Assembly (NCBI RefSeq): GCF_030694085.1
Contig: NZ_JAUXZE010000056.1
Span: 124,001 to 188,000, forward strand
DNA: 64,000 bases
Direction of reading: 5' to 3'
DNA from: Tabrizicola sp.
Lineage (GTDB): Bacteria > Pseudomonadota > Alphaproteobacteria > Rhodobacterales > Rhodobacteraceae
In this document: one piece after another, positions 43,811-57,201 of the stretch
How positions within the stretch are numbered: position 1 is the first letter of the stretch
Layout of the letters: each line of letters starts with the position of its first letter
Made by a program: the position numbers and the translations under genes
The notes under the pieces: generated by a model
What the model saw: the letters and a program-made list of their open reading frames with translations, nothing else
Databases searched by the model: none
Told to the model about the DNA's origin: nothing

Positions 43811-44613
43811 GCATCCATCCCACAGCGCGCATTCACAGCTCTGCCGTAGTCGAGCCCGGAGCGGTTGTCGGTGCGGGCTGCCAGATTGGTCCGTTCTGTC
43901 ATGTTGGGCCTGAAGCGGTGCTTGGCGCGAACGTGGTGCTGAAATCCCATGCCGTCGTCACCGGCTGGACCGAGATCGGTGACGACAGCGTGATCTTCCC
44001 CTTTGCCACAGTGGGCGAGGTGCCGCAGGACCTGAAGTATCACGGAGAACGGACGCAGCTGGTGGTCGGCCGACGGTGCCGTATCCGTGAAGCTGCGACT
44101 CTGAATACCGGCACCGAAGGGGGCGGCGGGGTGACACGGGTGGGTGACGACTGTCTGATCATGACGGGCGCCCATGTCGGACACGATGCGCAGATCGGCA
44201 ACCGGGTGATCCTGGTCAATCACGTCGCCATCGCCGGTCACTGCGTGCTTGGTGATGACGTGATTGTCGGCGGGCTTTCCGGCGTCCATCAGTGGGTGCG
44301 TATCGGACAGGGTGCGATCATCGGCGCTGTCACGATGGTGGCGAACGATGTGATCCCGTATGGTCTGGTGCAGGCGCCGCGCGGCGAGCTGGACGGGCTG
44401 AACCTGGTGGGCCTCAAGCGCCGGGGCGTCGACCGGGCCGAAATCACCGCACTGCGCGCAGCCTATCAGACGTTGGCACAGGAGGACGGTAGTTTTCTCG
44501 ACCGCGCGCGCAAGCTGGCCGAGGAAAGCGATAGCCCCCTTGTCCGCGAGATTGCCGATTTCATCCTTTCGAAGTCCGACCGTAGCTTCCTGACCCCGCA
44601 GGGTGGGCGGTGA
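43807..44613 (+). CDS. lpxA: UDP-N-acetylglucosamine acyltransferase
   Basis: First step of lipid A synthesis, O-acylation of UDP-GlcNAc from hydroxyacyl-ACP. 268 residues forming a left-handed beta helix of hexapeptide repeats ([20 protein letters not shown], then [20 protein letters not shown]). Catalytic His region [13 protein letters not shown] and [16 protein letters not shown] are conserved. The C-terminal helical part has [15 protein letters not shown]. It overlaps both neighbours by 4 bases. Confidence 0.96.
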   Translation: MSIHPTARIHSSAVVEPGAVVGAGCQIGPFCHVGPEAVLGANVVLKSHAVVTGWTEIGDDSVIFPFATVGEVPQDLKYHGERTQLVVGRRCRIREAATLNTGTEGGGGVTRVGDDCLIMTGAHVGHDAQIGNRVILVNHVAIAGHCVLGDDVIVGGLSGVHQWVRIGQGAIIGAVTMVANDVIPYGLVQAPRGELDGLNLVGLKRRGVDRAEITALRAAYQTLAQEDGSFLDRARKLAEESDSPLVREIADFILSKSDRSFLTPQGGR

Positions 44614-45422
44614 CGTCCATGCGCACTGCCATCATCGCCGGGCACGGTTGCTTGCCGGTCGCGCTGGCGGCGGCGATGCCGGACGCGCCGCTGGTCGCAG
44701 CTCTGGACGGGTTCACGCCAGACGGTCTGACGGTGGACCTGCGCTTTCGGGTCGAGCGGTTGGTCCCCTTCCTGCGCGCGCTGGAACGCGACGGCGTCGG
44801 CCAGGTGATCTTCGCCGGTGCCGTGACGCGGCCAAAACTGGACCCGGCGCTTCTGGACGAAGCCACGGCGGGCCTCCTTCCGCGCCTGATGCAGGCAATG
44901 GCGGCCGGTGACGATGCCACGCTGCGGGTGGTGATCGAGCTGTTCGAAGAGTTCGGCTTTTCCGTTGTCGGGGTTGAGGAACTGGCTCCGGCACTACTGC
45001 CCACGGCAGGGGTTCTGGCCGGGACCATCACCCCCCGGGATGAGGCCGATGTCGCACGGGCGGCCAAGATCGTCATGGCGCTGGGGGCCGTCGACGTGGG
45101 GCAGGGGGCCGTGGTGGTCCAGGGGCTTTGTCTGGGGGTCGAGGCGCTTCCGGGCACCGATGCGCTTCTGACCCAAGTCGCGGGGATCGGTGGTTTGCGC
45201 CCCGACCCGGCGCGAGGGCGGGGGGTCTTCTACAAGGCAGCCAAGCCCGGCCAGGACCGCCGGATCGATCTGCCGACCATAGGCCCACAGACCCTGCGGG
45301 GGGTCGCGGCGGCGGGGCTTGGTGGCCTTGCGTTCCAGGCCGGCTCGGTGATCTGCCTCGACCTGGCGGAAATGAAGCGACTGGCCGGGGAACTCGACCT
45401 GTATCTGTGGGCGCGGGGATGA
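44610..45422 (+). CDS. lpxI: UDP-2,3-diacylglucosamine diphosphatase LpxI
   Basis: Hydrolyses UDP-diacylglucosamine to lipid X; the alphaproteobacterial replacement for LpxH. 270 residues of the former DUF1009 family. AIIAGHGCLPVALAAAM at the N terminus, FAGAVTRPKLDPALLDEAT, TPRDEADVARAAKIVMALGA, VDVGQGAVVVQGLCLGVEAL and the C-terminal LPTIGPQTLRGVAAAGLGGL are characteristic. The GTG at 44610 overlaps the lpxA stop; an ATG at 44619 is equally possible. Confidence 0.94.
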   Translation: MTSMRTAIIAGHGCLPVALAAAMPDAPLVAALDGFTPDGLTVDLRFRVERLVPFLRALERDGVGQVIFAGAVTRPKLDPALLDEATAGLLPRLMQAMAAGDDATLRVVIELFEEFGFSVVGVEELAPALLPTAGVLAGTITPRDEADVARAAKIVMALGAVDVGQGAVVVQGLCLGVEALPGTDALLTQVAGIGGLRPDPARGRGVFYKAAKPGQDRRIDLPTIGPQTLRGVAAAGLGGLAFQAGSVICLDLAEMKRLAGELDLYLWARG

Positions 45423-45453
45423 CCCGTCACGCCACATCGCTTGTTTCGCGGCG

Positions 45454-45485
45454 CTCTTCGCGGGGCGCGCTGGCGCAGCGAAGAG
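45454..45485. repeat. Inverted repeat between lpxI and lpxB
   Basis: CTCTTCGC (45454-45461) and GCGAAGAG (45478-45485) with a 16-base GC-rich spacer in the 79-base gap. No T-run. Possibly a degenerate dispersed palindrome. Confidence 0.45.
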
Positions 45486-45501
45486 GGGACGCAGTCCACC
45501 G

Positions 45502-46632
45502 ATGAGCGGTCCTCTGAAGCTCTTCCTCATCGCGGGCGAACCTTCGGGCGACCGGCTGGGGGCGGCGTTGATGGCAGGGCTCAAGACCTTGGCCGATGTT
45601 ACCTTCGCAGGAATCGCCGGCCCGCTGATGCAGGCCGAGGGGATGGAGAGTCTCTTCCCGATGGAAGATCTGTCTGTGATGGGCATCGCCGAAGTTCTGC
45701 CGAAGTATTTTCACCTGAAGCGCCGCATCCGCGAGGCGGCGGAGGCGACGCTCGCCTCTGGCGCTGACGCCCTGGTGACCATCGACTCGCCGGATTTCGG
45801 ATTGCGGGTGGCCACGCTGGTCAAGGCGGCGCGGCCTGATTTCCGCACCATCCACTACGTCGCGCCTTCGGTCTGGGCCTGGCGACCGGGTCGGGCGGCG
45901 AAGATGGCAAAGGTGGTGGACCATGTGCTTGCGCTGCTTCCGTTCGAGCCGCCCTACATGACCGCCGTCGGCATGACCTGTGATTTCGTTGGTCATCCGG
46001 TCGTGGCCGAGCCCCTGGCAAGCGCGGCAGAAAGGGCGGTCTTCGCCGGAGACGGGCCGCTTCTGCTGGCGCTGCCCGGATCGCGCAGGTCCGAAGTCAC
46101 CCGCCTTGCGCCCGTCTTCGGCGAGGTTGTCGCTCGGCTGAAATCCAGGCACCCCGACCTGCGCGTCGCACTTCCCACGGTGCACGGCGTAGCCGAGCTG
46201 GTCCGGGACCTGACGGCAGGCTGGGTGGCCCGGCCGCAGATCATCGAGGAGCCATCCGCCAAGCGCGGGGCGTTTGCGGCCGCCGACATGGCCCTTGCGG
46301 CCTCCGGCACGGTATCGCTCGAACTGGCGGCGAACTCGTGCCCAATGGTCATCGCCTATGACATGCACCCGTTAAGCCTGTGGCTCATGCGCCGGGCCGC
46401 GCTAATCGACACGGTGACTCTGGTCAACCTGGTCAGCGAAACCCGTGTGGTGCCTGAGTTCATCGGGCCGGACTGCCGTGCCGAGAAGATCGCCCCCGCC
46501 GTGGATGCCGTACTTGCCGATCCCACTGCGCAACGGGCAGCAATGGCAGTGACAATGGCACGGCTGGGGCAGGGTGGCGAGCCACCCGGTCTCAGGGCTG
46601 CGCGGTCGGTGCTGGCGGCGCTTCACCGTTGA
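45502..46632 (+). CDS. lpxB: Lipid-A-disaccharide synthase
   Basis: Joins UDP-diacylglucosamine and lipid X into the lipid A disaccharide at the inner membrane. 376 residues, GT-B fold. FLIAGEPSGDRLGAALM, LSVMGIAEVLPKYFHLKRRI, VTIDSPDFGLRVA, IHYVAPSVWAWRPGRAAKM, LLALPGSRRSEVTRLAPVF and ASGTVSLELAANSCPMVIAY are all present. The last 41 bases overlap tail to tail with the opposing DUF2059 gene. Confidence 0.96.
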   Translation: MSGPLKLFLIAGEPSGDRLGAALMAGLKTLADVTFAGIAGPLMQAEGMESLFPMEDLSVMGIAEVLPKYFHLKRRIREAAEATLASGADALVTIDSPDFGLRVATLVKAARPDFRTIHYVAPSVWAWRPGRAAKMAKVVDHVLALLPFEPPYMTAVGMTCDFVGHPVVAEPLASAAERAVFAGDGPLLLALPGSRRSEVTRLAPVFGEVVARLKSRHPDLRVALPTVHGVAELVRDLTAGWVARPQIIEEPSAKRGAFAAADMALAASGTVSLELAANSCPMVIAYDMHPLSLWLMRRAALIDTVTLVNLVSETRVVPEFIGPDCRAEKIAPAVDAVLADPTAQRAAMAVTMARLGQGGEPPGLRAARSVLAALHR

Positions 46633-47086
46633 TGATGCCCAGGACCTGCGGCATCAGGGATTCCATGTTATCGTTGATCAGCGCGATGATCCCCGGCTGC
46701 TGTGCCGCCGTGAGCTGCGGAAGCTTTGCCATCACCGATTTGCCCTCGGGCGTCGCGTAGAAATCGCGGAGTGCCGTGATCTCGGCCAGGGTCATCATGT
46801 CTGCCATGATCCCGGCCTGGTCACGCATCAAGGTAGTTAAGGGGTCCGTGAAGGTATCAAGGTAAAGCAGCCGGATCTGCGCAACCTGGTCGTCAGTCAG
46901 ACTTTGGCCGCCAGCGGCGACCTGTTGCAGGATCGGCTGGTACATCGTCTCGATCATCGCGGTCATGTTGAAGCCGTCCAGCGCCAGGTCGATATATTCA
47001 GCGGCGGCAGCCACCCTTTCGTCGCGGTTTTCGGCAAGGGCGGGCAAGGGCAGGGTCAGTAGCACCGCTAGAACGATGGGTTTCAC
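46592..47086 (-). CDS. DUF2059 periplasmic protein
   Basis: A 164-residue exported protein of the DUF2059 family. Signal peptide [18 protein letters not shown] (first residue from GTG), then a helical domain with [20 protein letters not shown] and [20 protein letters not shown], which are the family landmarks. Function unknown. The start is the GTG at 47086, overlapping the mnmA stop (GTGA) with AAGGA 8 bases upstream. The longer frame from 47281 is inside mnmA. The 3' end overlaps lpxB by 41 bases. Confidence 0.85.
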   Translation of the reverse strand: MKPIVLAVLLTLPLPALAENRDERVAAAAEYIDLALDGFNMTAMIETMYQPILQQVAAGGQSLTDDQVAQIRLLYLDTFTDPLTTLMRDQAGIMADMMTLAEITALRDFYATPEGKSVMAKLPQLTAAQQPGIIALINDNMESLMPQVLGIINGEAPPAPTAQP

Positions 47087-48234
47087 GACGCGGGTCCTTT
47101 CCAGATCCAGCCGCCGCCAAAAATGCGGCTGCCTTCGGGGGCGTAGAAGACGCAGGCTTGACCCGCGCTGACCCCGTCTTCGGGCGACAGCAGCTCCACC
47201 TCGGCGGTGGTGGGTCCGGTCGGGCGGAGGATCGCCTCGCGCGGAGGGCGGGTCGAGCGGACCTTGACCTTCAAGTGCCACTCGGGCTGCGAATCGAAGG
47301 CGGAATCGCCCAGCCAGTTGATCTCGCGCACCGGGATGATCCGGGTCGACAGCGCAGCCTTAGGCCCGACGATGACGCGGCGCGCCGCCGGATCCAGCTT
47401 CACGACGTAAAGTGGCTCGCCCAGGCCCCCGATCCCCAAGCCCTTGCGTTGGCCGATTGTGTAATGGATCACACCTCGGTGCTGACCCAGCACATTGCCG
47501 TCCAGGTCCACGATTTCTCCCGGATCGGCGGCCCCTGGGCGCAGCTTTTCGATCACCGCGGCATAGTCGCCGTTCGGGACAAAGCAGATGTCCTGACTGT
47601 CCGGCTTGTCGGCAACCGGCAGTCCATACTTCGCCGCCAGCGCCCGGGTTTCGGCCTTTGAGGCCAGATGACCCAGGGGGAAACGCAAGTAGGACAGCTG
47701 TTCGGATGTGGTCGAGAACAGGAAATACGACTGGTCACGTGCGGGATCGGCAGCCTGATGCAGTTCCGGCCCGTGCTTCCCGTCTTTGCGCTGGATGTAG
47801 TGGCCCGTCGCCATGCAATCGGCTTCAAGGTCCTTGGCTGTCGCCAGAAGGTCCTTGAACTTCACCCGCTCGTTGCAGCGGATGCAGGGGACCGGGGTCG
47901 CGCCCGCCAGATAGGCATCGGCGAATTCCTCGATCACCGCCTCGCGGAAGGTGTTCTCGTAGTCCAGCACGTAATGCGGAAAGCCCATCGTCTCGGCCAC
48001 GCGGCGGGCGTCGTGGATGTCGCGGCCCGCGCAGCAGGCCCCCTTCTTGGCAAGCGCCGCCCCGTGGTCGTAAAGCTGCAGCGTGACGCCGACGACGTCA
48101 TAGCCTTCCTCGGCCAGCATCGCGGCCACGACCGAACTGTCGACTCCGCCCGACATGGCGACGACGACCCGCGTTTCGGACGGGGGCTTGGGAAACCCAA
48201 GCGAGTTGAGGGCCAGGTCGCGCGGCATGATCAT
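47083..48234 (-). CDS. mnmA: tRNA-specific 2-thiouridylase
   Basis: Installs sulfur at U34 of Lys, Glu and Gln tRNAs. 383 residues. PP-loop [15 protein letters not shown] (about residues 26-40), the catalytic Cys pair in [13 protein letters not shown] and [23 protein letters not shown], and [13 protein letters not shown] are present. ATG at 48234 or 48228. A good promoter lies upstream (48260-48287). It may share a transcript with the DUF2059 gene. Confidence 0.95.
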   Translation of the reverse strand: MIMPRDLALNSLGFPKPPSETRVVVAMSGGVDSSVVAAMLAEEGYDVVGVTLQLYDHGAALAKKGACCAGRDIHDARRVAETMGFPHYVLDYENTFREAVIEEFADAYLAGATPVPCIRCNERVKFKDLLATAKDLEADCMATGHYIQRKDGKHGPELHQAADPARDQSYFLFSTTSEQLSYLRFPLGHLASKAETRALAAKYGLPVADKPDSQDICFVPNGDYAAVIEKLRPGAADPGEIVDLDGNVLGQHRGVIHYTIGQRKGLGIGGLGEPLYVVKLDPAARRVIVGPKAALSTRIIPVREINWLGDSAFDSQPEWHLKVKVRSTRPPREAILRPTGPTTAEVELLSPEDGVSAGQACVFYAPEGSRIFGGGWIWKGPAS

Positions 48235-48259
48235 TGTCCGGGTTCAGGGAATGATGGGG

Positions 48260-48287
48260 AATATATGAAAATGCTGTGCACTCTCAA
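48260..48287 (-). promoter_or_regulatory. Predicted mnmA promoter
   Basis: On the minus strand TTGAGA (48287-48282), 16-base spacer, TATATT (48265-48260), each five of six consensus bases. The start codon is 26 bases downstream of the -10. Confidence 0.6.
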
Positions 48288-48352
48288 TCCCCAGTTTCAG
48301 GATTGATTAAGTCTGATCCCGCATCTTGCGTCAAACCAACGAGGGAACGGCC

Positions 48353-48631
48353 ATGTTTCTCAAGCGTGTCGACGGGCCAAGGCAGGTCACTCTGCCAGAC
48401 GGCAGCATCCTTACGCGGGCTGACCTGCCGCCTGCGGAAACCCGGCGCTGGGTCGCCAGCCGCAAGGCCGTGGTGGTCCGCGCCGTGGTCTATGGACTGA
48501 TATCCGAGAAGGAGGCGATGGAACGCTATGCCTTGTCCGAAGAAGAATTCAGCCTCTGGCGCACGGCCGTGGCGAAGCATGGTGATGACGGCCTGAAAGT
48601 CACAGCGATCCAGAAATACCGACAACTTTAA
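48353..48631 (+). CDS. sciP: SciP (DUF1153), CtrA inhibitor
   Basis: A 92-residue helix-turn-helix protein of the DUF1153/SciP family. In Caulobacter SciP binds CtrA and blocks its transcription activation. Conserved: RVDGPRQVTLPDGSILTRAD, PPAETRRWVASRKAVVVRAV, YGLISEKEAMERYALSEEEF and LKVTAIQKYRQL. The ATG at 48353 with GAGGGAA upstream is chosen over 48326. It stands 95 bases before ctrA on the same strand, so inhibitor and target are neighbours. Confidence 0.93.
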   Translation: MFLKRVDGPRQVTLPDGSILTRADLPPAETRRWVASRKAVVVRAVVYGLISEKEAMERYALSEEEFSLWRTAVAKHGDDGLKVTAIQKYRQL

Positions 48632-48658
48632 ATGGATTATCGCTCTCCCTCTGGCATA

Positions 48659-48674
48659 GTAACTTTACGTTAAC
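48659..48674. promoter_or_regulatory. CtrA-like box upstream of ctrA
   Basis: GTAA-N7-TTAAC (48659-48674), one base off the TTAA-N7-TTAAC consensus. Additional TTAAC half sites follow at 48693-48697 and 48720-48724, before the ctrA ATG at 48727. Autoregulation by CtrA is known in relatives; here it is inferred. Confidence 0.5.
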
Positions 48675-48726
48675 CATTGACGGGCAAAGTCGTTAACGAT
48701 GAACCACCGGAGCGGAGATTTAACGA

Positions 48727-49434
48727 ATGCGGATTCTGCTTGTTGAGGATGACCCCACCACCTCGCGCAGCATCGAATTGATGCTGACCCACGCCAACCT
48801 GAACGTCTATTGCACCGACATGGGCGAAGACGGGATCGATCTGGCAAAACTTTACGATTACGATCTGATCCTGCTGGACCTGAACCTGCCTGACATGAGC
48901 GGGCATGAAGTCCTCCGCCAGGTGCGCCAGGCGCGGGTGGAAACGCCGATTCTGATCCTGTCGGGCGCGGATGATACGGAAAACAAGCTGAAAGGCTTCG
49001 GTTTCGGTGCCGACGACTACCTGACCAAGCCGTTCCATCGCGAAGAACTGGTGGCCCGCATCCACGCTATCATCCGCCGCTCCAAGGGCCACAGCCAATC
49101 GGTCATCAAGACCGGGCGCGTGGCCGTCAATCTGGATGCAAAGACCGTGGATGTCGACGGCAAGGCCGTGCATCTGACCGGCAAGGAATATCAGATGCTG
49201 GAACTGCTGTCTCTGCGCAAGGGAACGACGCTGACCAAGGAGATGTTCCTGAACCATCTTTATGGCGGCATGGATGAGCCGGAATTGAAAATTATCGACG
49301 TCTTCATCTGCAAGCTTCGCAAGAAACTGGCCGAGGCGACGGGCGGCGACAATTACATCGAAACCGTCTGGGGCCGCGGCTATGTCTTGCGCGATCCGGT
49401 TGGTGGTCAGGCCCGGCTCGCCGCCACCGCCTGA
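48727..49434 (+). CDS. ctrA: Cell-cycle response regulator CtrA
   Basis: OmpR/PhoB-type response regulator; in Rhodobacterales it governs motility, gene-transfer agent and quorum-sensing-linked genes. 235 residues. Receiver with acidic pocket VEDDP, phosphoacceptor D51 in [11 protein letters not shown], Lys in [11 protein letters not shown]; winged helix with [40 protein letters not shown] and [12 protein letters not shown]. It diverges from Caulobacter CtrA mainly at the C-terminal tail ([10 protein letters not shown]), where the proteolysis signal would be. Confidence 0.96.
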   Translation: MRILLVEDDPTTSRSIELMLTHANLNVYCTDMGEDGIDLAKLYDYDLILLDLNLPDMSGHEVLRQVRQARVETPILILSGADDTENKLKGFGFGADDYLTKPFHREELVARIHAIIRRSKGHSQSVIKTGRVAVNLDAKTVDVDGKAVHLTGKEYQMLELLSLRKGTTLTKEMFLNHLYGGMDEPELKIIDVFICKLRKKLAEATGGDNYIETVWGRGYVLRDPVGGQARLAATA

Positions 49435-49462
49435 TCTTTACCTTGGCGGGCCCGCCGCCTAA

Positions 49463-53691
<4,229 letters not shown>

Positions 53692-53700
53692 AACTTCCGG

Positions 53701-53735
53701 GTTCCGATCTGTTCGCGAATGTTCTTAAAAAGTTC
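53701..53735. promoter_or_regulatory. SOS (LexA) box cluster, GTTC-N7-GTTC
   Basis: An exact GTTC-TTAAAAA-GTTC (53721-53735) matches the direct-repeat LexA site described in Rhodobacter and other alphaproteobacteria. Two further GTTC copies precede it (53701-53704, 53711-53714), giving four GTTC at steps of 10, 10 and 11 bases. It lies 9 bases after the recG stop and 55 bases before the 40-residue gene. Confidence 0.7.
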
Positions 53736-53790
53736 TTTACAGCGTTGCGGCATTATGAGAACAATATGGCAACCAATCATGGAGGACACA

Positions 53791-53913
53791 ATGAAAGACG
53801 CCATGAAGACCCTGCTCAGCCACACACCCAAGGGTGCGGTCGAGGACATGATCGGGCTGGCCGCGCTTTTCGTGATCCTGTTCGCCGTCCTTTCGCTGCC
53901 CGGTCTAACCTAA
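53791..53913 (+). CDS. 40-residue single-pass membrane protein, likely SOS-regulated
   Basis: A complete 40-codon frame, ATG to TAA, with GGAGG 5 bases upstream. The product has a basic, polar N terminus (MKDAMKTLLSHTPKGAVEDM) and one membrane helix (IGLAALFVILFAVLSLPGL). A strong terminator follows 83 bases later and an SOS box cluster precedes it, so it is an independent transcription unit. Small SOS-induced membrane proteins such as Caulobacter SidA block cell division; an equivalent role is inferred, no sequence identity is claimed. Confidence 0.75.
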   Translation: MKDAMKTLLSHTPKGAVEDMIGLAALFVILFAVLSLPGLT

Positions 53914-53996
53914 GGTTTCTGCCCCGCGCTCTGTCCCCCAAGGATGACGGTCCGCCTCGCCTGGCCCACCGTCCGCCGTTTCCAGACGCGCCACTG

Positions 53997-54032
53997 CCGC
54001 CGCCATCCCTTTGGATGTGCGGCGGTTTTTTT
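53997..54032 (+). terminator. Rho-independent terminator after the 40-residue gene
   Basis: CCGCCGC (53997-54003) and CATCC (54004-54008) pair with GGATG (54013-54017) and GCGGCGG (54019-54025), one bulged base, loop CTTT, followed by seven Ts. Confidence 0.9.
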
Positions 54033-54476
54033 CTATGCGGCGGCCTGTGCAGCCTCCATCGCCTCGCAGGCCGCCTCCAGCGCCAGCAGGATCGAGGCGT
54101 GCCGGTTCTTGTAGTCGCGGGCGGGAAGAAGAACCTCGTAGGCGTCGAACGGGGCTGGGGGAACCGGACCGCCTTCCTTAAGCATCGCACGGAGAGAGTC
54201 TCTTGCGGCTGTCAGCTCGGGCAGCGTGCGGCCAATGGCGACATTTCCCAGCACGGCGGCCGAGGCTTGCCCCAAGGCGCAGGCTTTCACGTCCTGCGCG
54301 AAATCGGCGATGCGGCCCTCCTTGACCACCACGTCGACCGTCACCGTGGACCCGCAGAGGGGCGAGCGGCGCCGGGCCGTTCCTTGGGCCGCAGGCAGGC
54401 GACCGAGATGCGGAATCTCCGCGGCCAGCCCAAGGATGCGGGCAGAGTAGAGCTTGATGAGGTCGCTGTCGCTCAC
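54033..54476 (-). CDS. IscU/NifU-like Fe-S scaffold protein
   Basis: A 147-residue protein of the IscU/SufU-like N-terminal NifU family. Candidate ligand cysteines are in RRSPLCGSTVTVDVVVKEG, VKACALGQASAAVL and LALEAACEAMEA; the classical third LPPVKLHC-type motif is not recognisable, so it may be a divergent scaffold without full cluster-building ability. The T-run of the opposing terminator touches its stop codon. It is divergent from hisI with 84 bases between. Confidence 0.85.
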   Translation of the reverse strand: MSDSDLIKLYSARILGLAAEIPHLGRLPAAQGTARRRSPLCGSTVTVDVVVKEGRIADFAQDVKACALGQASAAVLGNVAIGRTLPELTAARDSLRAMLKEGGPVPPAPFDAYEVLLPARDYKNRHASILLALEAACEAMEAAQAAA

Positions 54477-54560
54477 TTGGAATGATCGCCTTCTCGGATG
54501 GAAATTGCCTGGCTGACCCCGTATGTAAACCCGGTGAACCCGCCTGCCAAGGAGAAGGCC

Positions 54561-54932
54561 ATGAAGTTCGACCCGGCCACACTAAAGTATGATGCGGCGG
54601 GGTTGATCCCCTGCGTGGCGCAGGATGCTGCTTCCGGTGAGGTGCTGATGGTGGCCTGGATGACCGCTGCCTCGGTTGCGGCGACGCTGGACACGGGGAA
54701 GGTGACCTATTGGTCGCGGTCGCGGGGGGTGTTCTGGGTGAAGGGGGAAAGCTCGGGCCACCATCAGCGGCTGGTCGAGCTGCGAATCGATTGCGACCGG
54801 GATTGCCTGCTGGCCCTTGTGGAACAGGAGGGGCCGGCCTGTCATACCAACCGCAGGTCCTGCTTCTATACAGCGATCCGGGACGGCGAGGAGGTCGAGA
54901 TCATCCAGCCTGTCCACGGTGGACAAAGCTGA
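54561..54932 (+). CDS. hisI: Phosphoribosyl-AMP cyclohydrolase
   Basis: Third step of histidine synthesis. 123 residues, the single-domain form without the HisE part. VAWMTAASVAATLDTGKVTYWSRS region, WVKGESSGHHQRLVELRIDC with DRDCLL (metal Asp and Cys), and CHTNRRSCF (zinc cysteines) are complete. The ATG at 54561 has AAGGAGA upstream. Its last codons contain a 15-base palindrome identical to one behind fpr. Confidence 0.96.
   Translation: MKFDPATLKYDAAGLIPCVAQDAASGEVLMVAWMTAASVAATLDTGKVTYWSRSRGVFWVKGESSGHHQRLVELRIDCDRDCLLALVEQEGPACHTNRRSCFYTAIRDGEEVEIIQPVHGGQS
54911..54925. repeat. Palindrome shared with the fpr 3' region
   Basis: TGTCCACGGTGGACA, encoding VHGGQ near the end of hisI. With flanks, an 18-base identity to the sense strand just after fpr. 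Confidence 0.5.
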
Positions 54933-54967
54933 ACCCCCATTTTAAAACAAAGACTTGCTCGCGAACG

Positions 54968-55816
54968 TTAAGGATTTGGTAATCCGACCATGCGGCGGAT
55001 ATCGGACGGTTTGGCGCCCTCGGCCCGGTACTTCTGAAGGGCTCGGGAGTCGTCGCGTTTTGCAAGCCGCTTGCCCTGATCGTCCCGGATCAAGCGGTGG
55101 TGGTGGTAGGTGGGCGTCGGCAGACCGAAAAGGTGCTGCAGGATCACCTGGATCGGCGTGAAGTCGAACAGGTCCTCGCCCCGGATGACATGGGTCACGC
55201 CCTGGTCGGCATCGTCGAAGGCCGAGACGAGGAAATAGGCCACGATATCCTCGCCCTTGCGCGACAGGACAACGTCGCCGATCTGGCGTTGAGCCTGACC
55301 GGGATCGACGCGGTGCTGGCCGGCATGGGCGGGCCCGGTTTCCAAGAACGACAGATCGGTGCCCGCAAGCACCTCCAGCGCAGCCGCCAGGTTCAGACGC
55401 AGCGCGTCGCCGGGTCTTCGCGTGTGTATCCCGCGTTCGTGGCAGGTGCCGGGGTAGACGTTGAAAGCCACACCCTCCTGCGGGGCGGCCAGAGCTGCGC
55501 GGATATCGGACCGGGTGCAAGAACAGGGGTAAAGCAGGCCCTTGCGCTCAAGGGCTTCGAGGCGGGTGTTGTAGCCAGAAACATGCTGCGCCTGACGGTG
55601 GATCGGGCCATCCCAGGTCAGGCCCAGCCAGGAGAGGTCCTCCTGGATCAACGCGTCATACTCGGGCCTGCATCGTTCCAGGTCGGTATCCTCCATGCGC
55701 AGAAGGAAGCGGCCCCCGACAGCGCGGGCCATGTCATGCGCAAGGATGGCAGAATAGGCATGACCCAGATGCAGGGGGCCGGTTGGCGAAGGTGCGAAGC
55801 GGGTTACGAAAGCCAT
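54968..55816 (-). CDS. gluQ: Glutamyl-Q tRNA(Asp) synthetase
   Basis: Attaches glutamate to queuosine at the wobble base of tRNA-Asp. 282 residues, a GltX catalytic core without an anticodon-binding domain. [20 protein letters not shown] carries the HIGH motif; PCSCTRSD and the later TCHERG supply zinc ligands; [15 protein letters not shown] is the KMSKS-equivalent. It overlaps the trmFO 3' end by 13 bases, forming a tRNA-modification operon. Confidence 0.94.
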   Translation of the reverse strand: MAFVTRFAPSPTGPLHLGHAYSAILAHDMARAVGGRFLLRMEDTDLERCRPEYDALIQEDLSWLGLTWDGPIHRQAQHVSGYNTRLEALERKGLLYPCSCTRSDIRAALAAPQEGVAFNVYPGTCHERGIHTRRPGDALRLNLAAALEVLAGTDLSFLETGPAHAGQHRVDPGQAQRQIGDVVLSRKGEDIVAYFLVSAFDDADQGVTHVIRGEDLFDFTPIQVILQHLFGLPTPTYHHHRLIRDDQGKRLAKRDDSRALQKYRAEGAKPSDIRRMVGLPNP

Positions 55817-57135
55817 GCCGTGAACGCGACCTTGGCGCGGTCGGTATAGGCTTTGTAGCGGTCCTTCCGGCCCTTCCGACCACCCTTGGCGTCGATGGGG
55901 GGGAAGAGACCGAAGTTGACGTTCATCGGCTGGAAGGTCTTCGCGTCGGCCCCGCCGGTGATGTGGGTAACAAGTGCCCCCATTGCCGTTTCCGGGGGGG
56001 GCGGAGAAATCTCGTGCCCGAGAAGATCGTGCGCGGCCATTCGTCCTGCCAAGAGGCCCATCGCGGCAGATTCGACATAACCCTCGACCCCGGTGATCTG
56101 ACCGGCAAAGCGTATATACGGACGGGATTTCAGCCGCATCTGTGCGTCAAGCAGCGTGGGGGAGTTGATGAAGGTGTTGCGGTGGATGCCGCCAAGACGG
56201 GCAAAGCTGGCGTTCTCCAGGCCCGGAATCATCTTGAAAACAGCGGTTTGCGCGCTGTATTTCATCTTGGTCTGAAAGCCGACAATGTTGTGCAGGGTGC
56301 CCAGCTTGTTGTCCCGACGCAACTGGACCACGGCATAGGCCTTTTCATCCGGCTTGTGCGCATTGGTCAGGCCGACTGGCTTCATCGGGCCGTGGCGCAG
56401 CGTCTCGCGTCCACGTTCGGCCATGACCTCGATCGGCAGGCAGCCGTCGAAATAGCCCGCGGTTTCGCCTTCGTGAAACTCGGTCTTCTCGGCCGCCAGC
56501 AGAGCGTCGATGAAGGCGTCGTACTGGTCGCGCGACATCGGGCAGTTGATATAGGCCTTCTGCTCATCCTCGGTCTCGCCCTTGTCGTAGCGGCTTTGCA
56601 GCCAGGCCACGGACATGTCGATGGTCTCTGTATATACAATCGGCGCGATGGCATCGAAGAAGGCCAAAGCGTCGGCCCCGGTGGCTGCGCGGATGCTTTC
56701 GGCCAGGGAGGCGCTGGTCAGGGGGCCGGTGGCAATGATCCAGTGGCCGGATGAGGGAAGTTCGGTAACTTCTTCATAAGAAGTGGAAATCAGCGGATGT
56801 GATTTCAGCTTTTTCGTCACGGCGGCGGCGAAGGGATCGCGGTCCACGGCCAGTGCGCCACCCGCAGGCAGGCGGTGATTGTGGGCCATTTCCATGACCA
56901 GACTGCCGGCCGCGCGCATCTCCCAATGGATCAGCCCGACGGCGTTCTGTTCATGGTCGTCCGAGCGGAAGGAGTTCGAGCAGACCATCTCGGCAAAGTC
57001 GCCGGTGCGGTGCGCGAAGGTGGCGACCTTGGGCCGCATCTCGTGCAGGACGACGGGGACGCCAAGGTTGGCCGCAGCCCAGGCGGCTTCTGAGCCTGCC
57101 ATGCCGCCGCCGATGATGTGAAGAGGTTCGGTCAT
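55804..57135 (-). CDS. trmFO: Folate/FAD-dependent tRNA (m5U54) methyltransferase
   Basis: Methylates U54 of the tRNA T-loop with methylenetetrahydrofolate. 443 residues. N-terminal FAD site [40 protein letters not shown] with conserved Cys, [36 protein letters not shown] and [20 protein letters not shown] are family signatures. Two GTATATAC 8-mers lie inside the gene. It is upstream of gluQ in the same operon. Confidence 0.95.
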   Translation of the reverse strand: MTEPLHIIGGGMAGSEAAWAAANLGVPVVLHEMRPKVATFAHRTGDFAEMVCSNSFRSDDHEQNAVGLIHWEMRAAGSLVMEMAHNHRLPAGGALAVDRDPFAAAVTKKLKSHPLISTSYEEVTELPSSGHWIIATGPLTSASLAESIRAATGADALAFFDAIAPIVYTETIDMSVAWLQSRYDKGETEDEQKAYINCPMSRDQYDAFIDALLAAEKTEFHEGETAGYFDGCLPIEVMAERGRETLRHGPMKPVGLTNAHKPDEKAYAVVQLRRDNKLGTLHNIVGFQTKMKYSAQTAVFKMIPGLENASFARLGGIHRNTFINSPTLLDAQMRLKSRPYIRFAGQITGVEGYVESAAMGLLAGRMAAHDLLGHEISPPPPETAMGALVTHITGGADAKTFQPMNVNFGLFPPIDAKGGRKGRKDRYKAYTDRAKVAFTAWLS

Positions 57136-57201
57136 GGCCGGGATTTAGGCCGAATTGACGGAAAAGGAAAGCCGGGGGCAGCACCCGCCCCCGGCGGATG
57201 T

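Noticed and set aside
54966..54981. TTAA-N7-GTAA as a CtrA site
   Set aside because: It overlaps the 3' end of gluQ, has a mismatch and no promoter nearby.
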